Shown: positions 1 through 10,306, counted from the first letter of the stretch. The stretch: DNA of 61,991 nt from Pseudochelatococcus lubricantis (GCF_011762225.1 NZ_JAASQI010000013.1:1-61991), one strand, 5' to 3'. A program made the numbers and translations. The notes: generated by a model from the sequence alone, not told the origin.

Positions 1-14
1 CTCAAGCCCAGAAG

Positions 15-1388
<1,374 letters not shown>

Positions 1389-1400
1389 CGGGCAGGCTCC

Positions 1401-1613
1401 TTACCGGGAGCCTCGCCCCCGCCTGTGCATCTGCGCCTCGAAGTTCTGACGTGCCATCTGCCGGCCGAGCAGCCGGGCGAGCTGGACGAGGCGAGGGTCC
1501 GGATCGCCGCGCGGCGTGAAGGTGAGTTCCGGCATGTCGACGAGCATCGCTTCGAGCAGTTCTTCCCGTTCGCTGCGTGATATCGTGGTCGATGGGCGGG
1601 CCTTTTGTGTCAT
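1401..1613 (-). CDS. Small hypothetical protein upstream of the recombinase relic
   Basis: A 70-residue ORF beginning MTQKARPSTTISRSEREELL and ending RRGRGSR, 12 bp ahead of the recombinase start and probably co-transcribed with it. I chose the internal ATG because the longer reading adds only an atypical N-terminus. No clear ribosome site is visible for either start. The middle (LVQLARLLGRQMARQNFEAQ) looks helical and basic. I do not recognise a family. Position suggests an accessory protein of the recombinase, but that is inference. Confidence 0.45.
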   Translation of the reverse strand: MTQKARPSTTISRSEREELLEAMLVDMPELTFTPRGDPDPRLVQLARLLGRQMARQNFEAQMHRRGRGSR

Positions 1614-1825
1614 GGGACGAAGGATTGACGCAGCGGACAACATAAACAACTGGAATCAAACGTAGAAAACCGGCGCTGAAAGGCAGCGCTACGCGCATCG
1701 AGGCGATGGATAGAAAATAACTAAACGGGAACGTACAGCGGTATTCTGGAATTTAAGCCGGTTTTATGCAGGAAGATGCACGCTTGTTCGGTTCTTCCCA
1801 ATGGCCTGCCGGATCGTGTGGTCTG

Positions 1826-2146
1826 TCACGATCCGTGCGTGCGCATGGTATCAATAAACCGGTAAACGGAAGATCGCGAAGGGCAGGCATCGCCGAATTT
1901 TTCCTTGGCGAGCTGGAATGCCTCTGTCGTGGTCTTCGTAACGGCCGTGCCCAGCAGGAAATCCGCCAGTTCGGGGCTGCGAGCAATGGCGGATCGGGAC
2001 AAGGCACGATAGGTCGAAATGCTCTTCCGGCTCCGGGTCTCTGCTGCCCTGGCCTTGAGCGCCTCGTATTCTTCCAGCGGAATCGTGACGACGCTGTCCG
2101 CGAACACGTATTTGCCGCACGATTCGCAACGATTCGTTTCGCTCAC
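1826..2146 (-). CDS. Phage-associated hypothetical protein with a Cys pair
   Basis: A 106-residue protein starting at GTG that overlaps the gpG stop by 4 bp (GTGA), so it would be translationally coupled to gpG. It begins MSETNRCESCGKYVFADSVV, with a CxxC pair at residues 7-10 that could form half of a zinc site, and ends with a helix-turn-helix-like stretch, FGDACPSRSSVYRFIDTMR. The family is unknown to me. The overlap places it in the late structural operon of the Mu-like prophage. The ORF itself looks intact although its upstream partner is dead. Confidence 0.5.
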   Translation of the reverse strand: MSETNRCESCGKYVFADSVVTIPLEEYEALKARAAETRSRKSISTYRALSRSAIARSPELADFLLGTAVTKTTTEAFQLAKEKFGDACPSRSSVYRFIDTMRTHGS

Positions 2147-2628
2147 GGCAGAACCTTTCTTCGAACGAAATCAATTGTGGTTTCCATGATGTCTTGCCGG
2201 TTTTCATCCGAAAGCCCGAGATAGGGACGCGCCGGGATGGTGACGGATTTCGCGGACACCCAGCCGCCATCAGGCTTTCGGAACTTTAGCAGGTCAGCCC
2301 GCACCGGTCTGATCTCGCCGCCGAGCTGGTGGATGCGGGCATAGATCAGGCTCGACCCGACCGCGACCGTGCTGCCGGCCGGTTCGAACTCGATTGACCG
2401 CGAGAGGTTGCCCTCGCGGTAGAGCGTGGGCTTGCCTGCCTGGTTCGGCTTCCACGGCGTGCCATCGGGAGCGGTCTTTTCGTCCTCGATCCGGTCGCGC
2501 GTCTGCTTCCAGATCAGCTCTCCCAGTTAGTCGAGAAGATCGCGCTCGGACATACCTACGATGCGTGACAGCAAAACCGACGCGCTATCGAGCCCGTCGA
2601 GAGAAACCTTGATCCCGATGTCGGCCAT
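2143..2628 (-). pseudogene. Mu gpG-like virion morphogenesis protein with in-frame stop
   Basis: Translating from the ATG at 2628 gives MADIGIKVSLDGLDSASVLL, then a TAA codon at residue 34, after which the same frame continues for about 127 residues. The later part has the hallmarks of the phage virion morphogenesis (Mu gpG) family: a GTPWKPN segment, LYREGNLSRSIEF, SLIYARIHQLGG, and the ending TIPARPYLGLS. A single nonsense mutation therefore inactivates an otherwise full-length gene of about 161 codons. It lies 20 bp downstream of gpI and overlaps the next ORF by 4 bp, as in a late phage operon. Confidence 0.82.
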
Positions 2629-2648
2629 GATGATCCCCTTGGCTACAC

Positions 2649-3620
2649 CTACTCAGCGCGCGCCGCCTTCCGGTAATCCTCTTCGGACAACCTAACATTG
2701 CGGAGGATATCCGCCTCGGCCGAGCTGGGCGACGGTGCGCGTACTCCGAGCACGCTGTTCAGCTCAATCCCGGCCCGCTCAAGGTCGGGATCGACTCCGG
2801 ACTTCACGATGACAGGCAGCTTCCCGATGATCGCCGCCGCCCGGTCGTAGGAGTTCAGGGCAAGGTCGAGATAGTCGGCGCGGACGGCCGGCGTTACCTT
2901 GCCGGCGCGCACCGCGTGGTCGATCAGCGCTTCGGCGCGCGCTTCATGCTGCTGGCGGCGGGCGCGCTCCAGATCGGCATTGGCGCTGTTCAGTTCCGCG
3001 ACAACCGCGTGATAATGACCGGCCAACACCACGCCGCGGCCAGCTGCATTGAGGCCGGTCGCAGCCTGTTTCAGCGCGTTGATGGCTGCGAGAACATCGT
3101 TGATATCCGCCGTATCAGGCAGGTCGAGCACGAACGCGATATTCTTCAGCATGTCGGTTTCCTGCTGTTGAGCATTGAGGGCTGTCAGGTGAAAGTTGGG
3201 GCTGTGGACGAGGCCGGCGCCTGCCAGCGCGGTGACTTCCCCCGTCTTTTGGTCAAAGCCGATAGCCGGCGACAGAAAGCGATATTCCCGGCTGGCGATC
3301 ATCTCCGCAGCGCGCGGCGTCCATGAGACGATGCCCCAGACGCCCTTGTCATCGACCTCAAGCCGCTCGATCCAGCCGGCCGCCGGTTTCGGCCCGGATT
3401 TTCCGGGCGTCATCGAATCGTGCTGATAGTCGATGGGCAGAGACCCGTTGTTGGCCTCGAACGCCTCGACAATGGCCTGCGGATCGGAGAGCTGCCATTG
3501 CCGCCCGTCGCGCCCCCTGATCTTCGGGCCGGGCGGCAACAGGTGAACGCGCTTCGGAGCCTTGCCCTCGTCGTTGAGGGCAAGAGCTTGGCGAAGGTCG
3601 ATATGCTCGGAAACCGTCAT
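2649..3620 (-). CDS. Mu-like phage I protein (head protease/scaffold)
   Basis: A 323-residue protein of the Mu I (protease and scaffold) family, which processes the prohead and is cleaved during capsid maturation. Visible marks are the N-terminal LPPGPKIRGRDGRQW, the PIDYQHDS segment with its His-Asp-Ser (about residues 60-67), ASREYRFLSPAI, and a long helical, charged C-terminal scaffold region. It starts 6 bp after the gpT relic ends. The ORF is intact, unlike its neighbours gpT and gpG. It has no function without them. Confidence 0.85.
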   Translation of the reverse strand: MTVSEHIDLRQALALNDEGKAPKRVHLLPPGPKIRGRDGRQWQLSDPQAIVEAFEANNGSLPIDYQHDSMTPGKSGPKPAAGWIERLEVDDKGVWGIVSWTPRAAEMIASREYRFLSPAIGFDQKTGEVTALAGAGLVHSPNFHLTALNAQQQETDMLKNIAFVLDLPDTADINDVLAAINALKQAATGLNAAGRGVVLAGHYHAVVAELNSANADLERARRQQHEARAEALIDHAVRAGKVTPAVRADYLDLALNSYDRAAAIIGKLPVIVKSGVDPDLERAGIELNSVLGVRAPSPSSAEADILRNVRLSEEDYRKAARAE

Positions 3621-3626
3621 GGTATC

Positions 3627-4590
3627 TTACCCCTGTTGGCCCGATTCCGGGGGTTCCGTTTGCTGACCTTCCTCCGGGTCCGGCGTTTCAGCCCCGTGCA
3701 ATCGCGCGGCGATGATCAGCTCGGCCCAGCCCTTCCAGATATTGGAACTGCCCTCGATCGTGTCGGCGAAAATGAGGCGGCGGGCGGCTTCTTCGAGGTC
3801 GTAAGGTACGACGAGAACGTCCGGCCGGATGCCGAGCAAGCCGCCTTCGTTACCCTTGAGCTTCGTCATGGCCTTGCGTGCGGCAGCATAGTTCGTCGGA
3901 TTCAACTCGGCCTTCGAGCCAAAGGCGAGCTGCCAGAAACCGAAGCCGACATTATGGCGGGCGCGGACGCCATAAACGTAGTCATCCTTCCAGAACACCG
4001 GCTCGTCACCGTCATTGGTGAGAGACGTGAACGATGGGCCAATGCGCTCCTGCCAGATCAGCGGGCGGATGGCGCGTGTGGTGTCCAGGAGGAACCATGC
4101 AGCGCCGCTGCCCGCTTGCATGTTCGATGTCGCCGTGAACCTTGCTGGTGCCCGGAACTGCCGTCACCGGGTGCGCCTCGGAGAAGAACGGCTTGCCGTA
4201 ATAGCCGCGCTCGGTGAAGCCGGAGGCCAGCAGGTGGAACAGCAGCTCATCGGGGTGCTCCTTGGCGGCACGGCCCATTTCCGAGGCCATGGGCGCGTGG
4301 ATGCCGTACTGGTCGTCCTCGATAGAGGTGCGGGGAATCGTGATGGTGCTTTCGAACAGCTTGTTCTTGATGCTGTAACCGTGCGCCACAAGATTGTTGA
4401 TGACGCGCGAGCCGATCCATTCCCGCAGGCGCGGGAACTGGCCGAGCCATGCATAGAGTTCTTCTGCGGTTCCGCTGGATGTCTTCGTGGCGATCCTGTC
4501 GCTGAAGGCTTCCGTGCCGTCGAATGCCTTCTGAAATAACGCTTTGAAGGACGTTTCAAGGGTTCGTAAGTTCGTCTTGTCGACACGCAT
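3627..4590 (-). pseudogene. Mu-like major head subunit gpT, frameshifted
   Basis: The N-terminal two thirds start at 4590 with MRVDKTNLRTLETSFKALFQ and include LREWIGSRVINN, TITIPRTSIEDDQYG and GYYGKPFFSEAHPV, typical of the Mu gpT major capsid family. Near 4110-4125 the frame shifts (DIEHASGQ in one frame, then SGAAWFLLDTTRAIRPLIWQ in the next), and the second frame runs to 3627 with a normal C-terminal region. The complete protein would be about 320 residues, the usual family length, so one indel destroyed it. gpI follows 6 bp later. Confidence 0.85.
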
Positions 4591-4670
4591 GGTCTTTTAC
4601 CTTCGAGGTGAGAGTGGTGCCCGGCCAGCGCGCCGAGGGGCGGCGACGGGCGAATTCCTATGATCAGGCG

Positions 4671-5114
4671 TCATTTGCGACATCCTCGGCTCGGCGCTTC
4701 GGGGCGACGGAAACCTTCCTTACGCATTCGCGCCCAGTGGCGAATGATCGTTGATCGATCAACGCCAAGCGCCAGTGCCGCGCTATCGATGGTTGCAGTC
4801 GAAAAGAACGCGCGCCTCAGACGGCGCTTGAGGTGTGCGCGCGAACTCTCCGGCCCACGGGGAACATGAAATCTGTCTCCCAACTGTGCGGAGACGAGAT
4901 GGTCGGTTATCTTCCGGGCAGCATCGAAGCCAACGGCATCGACCAGCCAATGATCAGCGTGCAGGGCGGCGGACGACGGAAAGAACGCCAGCGATCCGCC
5001 CTTGATCCTAGCGATGATCAAGGCGGCCTCGATGCCCGCTACTTCGGCGATCTCTCCGAGGACGCCCGGAAATTCATCAGCTTCCGGCAGCTCGTGCGCT
5101 TCCTCATCAACCAT
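4671..5114 (-). CDS. Mor/C-family phage transcription activator-like protein
   Basis: A 147-residue protein resembling Mu Mor, the activator of middle transcription. The family's dimerisation segment is suggested by FPGVLGEIAEVAGIEAAL, the glycine-turn-strand motif by GDRFHVPRGP (residues about 80-89; compare the GGQVYIPRG type turn of Mor), and the C-terminal helix-turn-helix by SAALALGVDRSTIIRHWARM. The domain looks partly duplicated: an earlier IARIKGGSLAFFP resembles the same turn. It sits between the gemA relic and the gpT relic, whereas in Mu many lysis, terminase and portal genes would follow, which implies a large deletion in the 80 bp downstream. Confidence 0.6.
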   Translation of the reverse strand: MVDEEAHELPEADEFPGVLGEIAEVAGIEAALIIARIKGGSLAFFPSSAALHADHWLVDAVGFDAARKITDHLVSAQLGDRFHVPRGPESSRAHLKRRLRRAFFSTATIDSAALALGVDRSTIIRHWARMRKEGFRRPEAPSRGCRK

Positions 5115-5746
5115 TCATCACCCGGTCGGATGCCCCGGCGCGATGATGACTCCGCGCCGGGGACTTGCGTTCTGCCGGAGCGGCAGTGAGCAGGGTAATA
5201 GAAGCACAAGAGATGCAAATGCAGCGCAGATGCACATGCATCTCAAGGTCGAGATGTTGCGAAACGTCGGGGATGGGTGAAAATCGGTTCGCGCCCGGGG
5301 AATTGCACCCATCGCGAGATGCGCCGGAGACCTGGCCGGGACTTCTGTCTTCACGCCGTGTGGGGGATGACGGCCCACCGGGCGCAACTTTATCATCCGG
5401 ACCGGCTGCGCGTCAATATGCTGGATACGAGCGGCAGCATATGGACGACGGCTAGAACCCGCGCGGCAAATGAGAGAAGAGGTGGTAACGTCCCCGGTGG
5501 GCCGTCACCCCCACGTGGCGCGAGGATGCCTTGAGGACATCCCGACCAGATCTCCGGAGCATTCAAGATGCTTGTGCCTCGGGGACGCGGTGGGATAGTA
5601 GGCTGCAATCTCGAAGTTGGCAAGCGCCGGGCGATATCGAAAAAGAAGCCCGCACGAGCCTGTTAATGCCTTCGCTGGTAATGGGATAGCTGGAAGGCCG
5701 TGAACACCCGCCCACGGCCTTCAATGCACCTTCAAATTTGATCCTG
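5115..5746. other. Prophage intergenic region without a convincing gene
   Basis: About 630 bp between the Mor-like gene and the gemA relic. Several short ORFs exist on both strands but none has a recognisable domain or ribosome site. The segment probably held the middle promoter and early terminator of the Mu-like phage. A perfect 10-bp inverted repeat (GAAGGCCGTG / CACGGCCTTC) at 5693-5722 with a 10-nt loop could be a transcript end hairpin, but no T run follows on either strand. Confidence 0.5.
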
Positions 5747-6207
5747 TCAGCAGGTGGTGGTCGTCTTTTCCGCCGGGGGCGATTTTCGCGGCCGGCGGGT
5801 CATCGCTCGCAGCCCGTTGATAGCCTTTCCGGCGACTTCCGGGGTCAGGAAGCGCAGCGATGAAATCCCGTAGTGTGCTCAAGCCAGTGGTTCATGGCAG
5901 CTTCATCGCCGCTGCCCGACCATTTGCGCCACAGATCGCGGATCATATCGACCTGCGCCGGTGTCGCCATGCCGGGCCGGTTGCCGAAGGTCCGCTTCAT
6001 CCTGTCGGACCGAAAGCCCCATGCATTGAAATACCGCATGACGCCTTCGAAGCCTTCCGGTGACAGCTCCTTAGAACTGGTGACGTTACCGAATTCCATC
6101 AGGATGGCGCGATAGGTGTTGTCGTCAAAGCCGAGTTGCTTCTTGGCGACGTGCAGGACGGCGACCTGTTTCGGGGAAATGCCCGGAGAAGTCGAGCGAT
6201 GATTCAT
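5747..6207 (-). pseudogene. gemA: GemA (Mu gp16 family) regulatory protein, frameshifted
   Basis: The ORF from 6207 reads MNHRSTSPGISPKQVAVLHV, then KKQLGFDDNTYRAILMEFG and MATPAQVDMIRDLWRKWSG, which are GemA/Gp16 landmarks. It ends early at 5845 after HTTGFHRCAS. In the next frame the expected C-terminus continues (ISSLRFLTPEVAGKAINGLR) to a stop at 5747-5749, so a one-base indel near 5875 truncated the protein. GemA of Mu modulates host gene expression and DNA topology. Its start overlaps the stop of the upstream gene by 4 bp, showing the old operon. Confidence 0.85.
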
Positions 6208-6689
6208 TGTTCTTCTCCCGCCTTAAGGCGCCACAAAGTGGCGTGGTCGATAGAAATAAACTCTTCCAATACTTTCTTAACTACGCTCGAGGCGACTCCG
6301 GCATGCTTTGCTATGATATCGACAGCAACAAGCCTATCCATTGTCTTCGCAGCCGAGTAAAACCACACATCGCCTGTAATTTTTTGGCGCTGTTCATCAG
6401 ACACGTCCAACGCATCAATGCCGGCTGCAACGGCGAGCACCCGGCGCGCAGTATCCTCTCCGACACCTGCCCATTCCGCCACAACGCCGATATCGCGTAT
6501 TTGGAGCTTGTCTCGCCGTAATGCTACTATCTGTTCCCGCAAGCGAGATTCGATAATGCTAAGTTCTTCGCACTGAGTTTCAAGAAGTAAGTTTATACCA
6601 AACCCATCACGACTGAAATCATCTCCTGTCCTGGTCGCGTACTCAACTAGTGTATTGAATGCTGAAATCGCCCTCGTTGTGAAACTCAA
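6204..6689 (-). CDS. Phage early-region hypothetical protein
   Basis: A 161-residue ORF that overlaps the gemA start by 4 bp (ATGA) and lies downstream of the MuB-like gene, so it belongs to the early operon of the Mu-like phage. It is mostly helical by composition, with VAEWAGVGEDTARRVLAVAA (about 68-87) and AKHAGVASSVVKKVLEEFIS (about 125-144), each of which could be a helix-turn-helix. No family is recognised. Its base composition is noticeably more AT-rich than the catabolic genes to the right. Confidence 0.55.
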   Translation of the reverse strand: MSFTTRAISAFNTLVEYATRTGDDFSRDGFGINLLLETQCEELSIIESRLREQIVALRRDKLQIRDIGVVAEWAGVGEDTARRVLAVAAGIDALDVSDEQRQKITGDVWFYSAAKTMDRLVAVDIIAKHAGVASSVVKKVLEEFISIDHATLWRLKAGEEQ

Positions 6690-6737
6690 TGCGTCTAGAA
6701 CCTCATTGATTCTTTCTGCTCTTCCTTCTCTGTTGCT

Positions 6738-7709
6738 CTACATTTCAAAACATCGTGAGTCATCGTTGCCAGTGTGGTTGGGGGTTGAAGGTGTTGGAAC
6801 GCTACACTTGTAGGCGGAGGGCCGTGGCGGTAGTGCCGGGCGCGGCCGTCCGGGAAAAAGGGGGGGGTACTTGCTGTCAGGTTTCAGCATGTCGCGCGCG
6901 GAAGTTATGCCATAAATGGCGGTCACCGCTTGTTGGAGATGAGCCAGTCGTACGCTGGCCGTGCCGGCCGCAAGGCTTTCAGCCCGCGTCAGCAAACGCA
7001 CAAGCCGCCGGACATTCGTGCGTAGACCAAAGTTGATAACAGCAGCGCGCGCGGCGGCTTCCTCGACGCCGAAGGCGCATCCAATGATCTCGCAATCTTG
7101 TTCATCGAGTGGCGGAAGATTAACTTCTTCGCCGAGCCGGTCTGCAACTTGCTCCCATGCACCCTTGTCCATTCTCCTGGTCGCCAGTCGCTCACCGTTG
7201 CCTGCCATTACAAACGCAAGATTGCATTCCTCCTGAATGCTGAGAAGTTCACGCTGTGCCGTGGCTTCCAATGTCTGAGCTTCATCGACTGCCATAAGTA
7301 TCCGTTTGCCACCTGACAGGCGGCCTTTCAGATCTAGCGTAAAAATAAGCTTATCCCGTAAATCCCGTGTCGTTCTGCAATCGTGATATATGTCAAAAGT
7401 AGTCAACAGCATGAAATACATATCGCGCGCTGACTTGCTAGTTTGCCCGACTTGGCAATGATAGCCATCATAGTGGCGAATGAGATATTTTAGCCCCGTT
7501 GTTTTTCCATATCCGGGCGGTGAAACGATGTGTACCGGTTCCCCGAAGTCGAGTGAGAGAGCGATCATTTCGCGAATGCGTCGGACACGCCTCATTCCCG
7601 AGGCAAGAAGGGCGGGGGTGCACCTTCCGGACATCCCCACGCGACGGCGCGGTGACGTGGAACCTTGCGGTTGTGCGCTGTAGGGGCAGTGCTCGTCCCG
7701 ATCGGGCAC
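6738..7709 (-). CDS. MuB-like AAA+ transposition ATPase
   Basis: A 323-residue ATPase of the MuB/TniB type, which binds target DNA and activates the transposase. Walker A is SPPGYGKTT (residues 63-71) and Walker B is ILMAVDEAQ (137-145). A later AGNGERLATRR segment fits sensor-1 and arginine-finger regions. The C-terminal winged-helix region ends in a low-complexity proline-rich tail next to a run of seven G bases, so the true end may have shifted. The first 35 residues are atypical and may be read-through at the element edge; an internal start near residue 39 is possible. No MuA-like transposase gene precedes it. Confidence 0.7.
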   Translation of the reverse strand: MPDRDEHCPYSAQPQGSTSPRRRVGMSGRCTPALLASGMRRVRRIREMIALSLDFGEPVHIVSPPGYGKTTGLKYLIRHYDGYHCQVGQTSKSARDMYFMLLTTFDIYHDCRTTRDLRDKLIFTLDLKGRLSGGKRILMAVDEAQTLEATAQRELLSIQEECNLAFVMAGNGERLATRRMDKGAWEQVADRLGEEVNLPPLDEQDCEIIGCAFGVEEAAARAAVINFGLRTNVRRLVRLLTRAESLAAGTASVRLAHLQQAVTAIYGITSARDMLKPDSKYPPLFPGRPRPALPPRPSAYKCSVPTPSTPNHTGNDDSRCFEM

Positions 7710-7880
7710 CGCGTCATAAATCGGGCGTACCCGCGCGCAGGTCTCCTCGGTGCTTAGTAAGGCTGAGCTGCACCCGTTCCTATGCCATCACGAAGACGGC
7801 TCGGCGGGGAACATCGGTCTCCACCTGCAAAGGCATCGTTCCGGCAGGCGCGATGCTGTACCAGAATGCGAGGATGGCGG

Positions 7881-7980
7881 GACCGTATCCCAATGAGATA
7901 AATTCATTGAGATACGGTCAAACCCGTGCGGCGCTTGAGCAGAGCCCACACGCGATTGGTAGGAGACCGGGAGTATGTTG
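7881..7980 (+). ncRNA. Structured repeat element, copy A
   Basis: First of three related elements (see 14131-14218 and 18440-18546). It opens with a 16-bp hairpin (7881-7896 against 7904-7919, one mismatch, loop GATAAAT). Then come CCGTGCGGCGCTTGAGCAGA and CGATTGGTAGGAGACCGGGA. Predicted inner pairs are CGTG-GG with CC-CACG, GCTT with GAGC (one G-U) around the loop GAGCA, and TTGGT with ACCGG (two G-U). The base differences from the other copies mostly keep these stems. This copy does not precede a gene in its own orientation. It faces the 3' end of the aldehyde dehydrogenase gene. Confidence 0.5.
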
Positions 7981-7983
7981 GTA

Positions 7984-9444
7984 TCAACCGTGCGAGGCGG
8001 CGACGGTCTTGATGCGGGTGAAGCCGTTTAAAGCTTCGAAGCCCTTTTCGCGGCCATGACCCGATTTTCCAACACCCCCGAACGGCAACTCTATGCCGCC
8101 GCCCGCGCCGTAATTGTTGATGAAGACCTGACCGACTTCCAGTTTGCGAGCCAGACGCATCTGGCGCCCGCCATCTCGCGTCCAAACGCCCGCAACAAGG
8201 CCGTAAGCGGTACCATTCGCTATCTTCAGCGCTTCTGCCTCGTCCTCGAAGGGGATCAGTACTTGTACAGGGCCGAAGATCTCTTCCTGCGCAAGCTTAT
8301 GATCGGGAGGAACGTCGGCAAACAAGACGGGAGGCACGAAGTTTCCGGCTTTAGCGGCATCCTCCCTGATCTTTCCCTCGGCGGCAACTGTCAGTTCTTT
8401 TCGGCCAATGGCGATGTACGAGCTGACAATTTCTTTCTGCTTGCGCGAAACCAGCGGTCCAAGAGCGTGGCTTCCCACGGCGGGACCGGCCTCCAGCCCG
8501 CGATATATCTCGGACATTCTCCGCTTGACTTCCTCGTAGATGCCACGCTGAACCAGAACCCGCGATGCGGCCGAGCACGTCTGACCGGCGTTCTGCATGC
8601 AGGCGCCGACGAGCGTCGGCATGGCTTTCTCAAGGTCGCAGTCGTCGAATACGATGTGGGGGGACTTGCCGCCCAGTTCCAGCGTCACGGGAATCACGTT
8701 CCGGGCCGCCGCCGTCTGGATGCGCTCTCCCGTGCCGACCGACCCTGTGAACGATACATGATGCACTCCGGGGTGGCCCGAGAGCGCGGCCCCTACATCC
8801 GCTCCCAGACCGGTCACGACGTTGAGCGCCCCGGCCGGGAGGCCGGCCTCCGCCGCGATTGCCGCGAATGCGAGAGACGACAGGGATGCGTCCTCGGCAG
8901 GCTTCAGCACGCAGGCGTTCCCGGCCGCCAGCGCCGCGCCTACGGCGCGGCCGAGGATCTGCATGGGATAATTCCACGGAATGATGATCCCGCAGACGCC
9001 GTGCGGCTCCCGCAACGTGTATACGGTGAACCCGTCATGATAGGGGATCGTCGTGCCCAGCAGCTTGTCAGCCGCACCGCCATAGAATTCCAGATAACGG
9101 GCCAGGGCAATCGAATCATTGCGCGATTGGTGTAGCGGCTTGCCGACATCGAGCGCTTCTATCATCGCCAGCTCGTCCGCCCGCTCCAGGACAAGCGCGG
9201 ACATCTTCATCAGAATGCGGCCGCGTTCGGTGGCCGTCAGCTTTCCCCACGGGCCTTCCAGGGCTGCATGGGCGGCCCCGACCGCGGCGTCGACATCGTC
9301 TGCCGTGCCATGCCCGATCACACCGATCACGTCGCCGGTGGAAGGGTTCTCGACATCGATAGTGCGGGCTCCATCCGGTTTGCGCCAGGCGCCATTGATG
9401 AAGATATGGCTCGGATCGAACCACAGAACATCTTGTAACTTCAT
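7984..9444 (-). CDS. NAD(P)-dependent aldehyde dehydrogenase
   Basis: A 486-residue aldehyde dehydrogenase. The general base Glu is in LELGGKSPH (Glu256) and the catalytic Cys in NAGQTCSAASR (Cys290); PWNYPMQ and the Rossmann-like FTGSVGTGE are also present. The length is normal for the family and closest in style to betaine/aromatic aldehyde dehydrogenases. I chose the ATG at 9444 because a GGGAGA site lies 9 bp upstream; an ATG at 9450 is too close to it, and the longer ORF reading is not supported. It is downstream of, and transcribed with, the GntR gene. It probably oxidises an aldehyde intermediate of the adjacent catabolic route; the substrate is unknown. Confidence 0.88.
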   Translation of the reverse strand: MKLQDVLWFDPSHIFINGAWRKPDGARTIDVENPSTGDVIGVIGHGTADDVDAAVGAAHAALEGPWGKLTATERGRILMKMSALVLERADELAMIEALDVGKPLHQSRNDSIALARYLEFYGGAADKLLGTTIPYHDGFTVYTLREPHGVCGIIIPWNYPMQILGRAVGAALAAGNACVLKPAEDASLSSLAFAAIAAEAGLPAGALNVVTGLGADVGAALSGHPGVHHVSFTGSVGTGERIQTAAARNVIPVTLELGGKSPHIVFDDCDLEKAMPTLVGACMQNAGQTCSAASRVLVQRGIYEEVKRRMSEIYRGLEAGPAVGSHALGPLVSRKQKEIVSSYIAIGRKELTVAAEGKIREDAAKAGNFVPPVLFADVPPDHKLAQEEIFGPVQVLIPFEDEAEALKIANGTAYGLVAGVWTRDGGRQMRLARKLEVGQVFINNYGAGGGIELPFGGVGKSGHGREKGFEALNGFTRIKTVAASHG

Positions 9445-9472
9445 GAGCATTTCTCCCAGGATGCCGCTTCGC

Positions 9473-10231
9473 TCATTGCGCCTGAAAAGGAGTTGTCGAG
9501 CGGTTCGTGCGTGTTTGTTGATCAAGGATCTTGTAGAATGGCTCCATTCGTTCGCGAGACGAAGTGATGTGCGCCGCCATCGCGGCGCGCGCGGCGTCGG
9601 CGTCGCCTTGCTCGATGGCCTGCATAAGCTGAAGGTGTTCCTTGACCGCTTCAACAGCGACTGCGGAGTGATAGCGAAGACGGAACAAGTTCATGTGAGC
9701 GTAGAGACGTTCAAGCGTCTCCATGATAACCTCGTTTTCGGACAGGCGCGCGATCAGCGCATGGAATTCGCCGTCCAGAAGGGCGAAGCGGCCATAATTG
9801 GCCTGTGTATCGCCCTCGACCAGCTTGGACATGTTCTCGCTGAGTTCCCGAAGCCTCGCGTGGCCTTCCGCCGTCATTCGCTTCGTAGCCAGATAAGCCG
9901 CCTCGGGCTCGATCAGGAAACGGACGAGATACACGTCGCGATAGCGTGAGCTCGAAGGCAATGGAGCCGCGCTGTAGCCCGAGTTGAATTTCTTGACCAC
10001 CAGCCCTTCCGATTCGAGGCGAATGAGAGCGGAGCGGACCGGCGTCTGCGAGACGCCGAATTGCCGCGCCAAAGCGTCAACCGACATGCGTTCCCCTGGC
10101 GGGATTCGGAGTGCGATAAGGTCTGAAACGAGCTGCTCGTAGACGTCGTCGCCAATGGAATGGCGCTGCGCCAGGTTGAGGGCGAGCCTTTCTTCCCGCG
10201 GCTCCTGTGGCGAGGTGTCCTGTCGCTGCAT
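9473..10231 (-). CDS. GntR-family transcriptional regulator (FCD domain)
   Basis: A 252-residue regulator with an N-terminal winged helix-turn-helix (about 25-90, SVDALARQFGVSQTPVRSAL) and a C-terminal FCD ligand domain (about 100-240). The metal/ligand residues typical of FCD are suggested by Asp in FALLDGEFHALI, His in EFHAL, and the late His in MAAHITSSRER. It is divergent from the dehydrogenase operon starting at 10406 and followed by the aldehyde dehydrogenase gene. It most likely represses both directions from the shared 174-bp region until a pathway acid binds. Confidence 0.9.
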   Translation of the reverse strand: MQRQDTSPQEPREERLALNLAQRHSIGDDVYEQLVSDLIALRIPPGERMSVDALARQFGVSQTPVRSALIRLESEGLVVKKFNSGYSAAPLPSSSRYRDVYLVRFLIEPEAAYLATKRMTAEGHARLRELSENMSKLVEGDTQANYGRFALLDGEFHALIARLSENEVIMETLERLYAHMNLFRLRYHSAVAVEAVKEHLQLMQAIEQGDADAARAAMAAHITSSRERMEPFYKILDQQTRTNRSTTPFQAQ

Positions 10232-10273
10232 CGGCTTTCCCGTCCCCTTTTGGAGTTGCGGAAGTGAATTTGA

Positions 10274-10306
10274 TCGTGTATCGAATCCGATATCGTATCG
10301 AATCCG
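10274..10306. promoter_or_regulatory. Direct-repeat operator candidate for the GntR regulator
   Basis: In the divergent gntR-dehydrogenase spacer the sequence GTATCGAATCCG occurs twice (inside 10274-10289 and 10293-10306) separated by GATATC-like sequence, giving two sites on nearly the same DNA face. FCD regulators often bind paired sites of this kind between divergent genes. No binding data; inference from position and repetition. Confidence 0.4.

Noticed and set aside
5693-5722. 10-bp palindrome as an intrinsic terminator
   Set aside because: No T run on either strand and no clear operon end; kept only as a hairpin note.
8056-9135. Plus-strand frame of 359 codons opposite the aldehyde dehydrogenase
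   Set aside because: Antisense of a conserved enzyme with intact catalytic residues.
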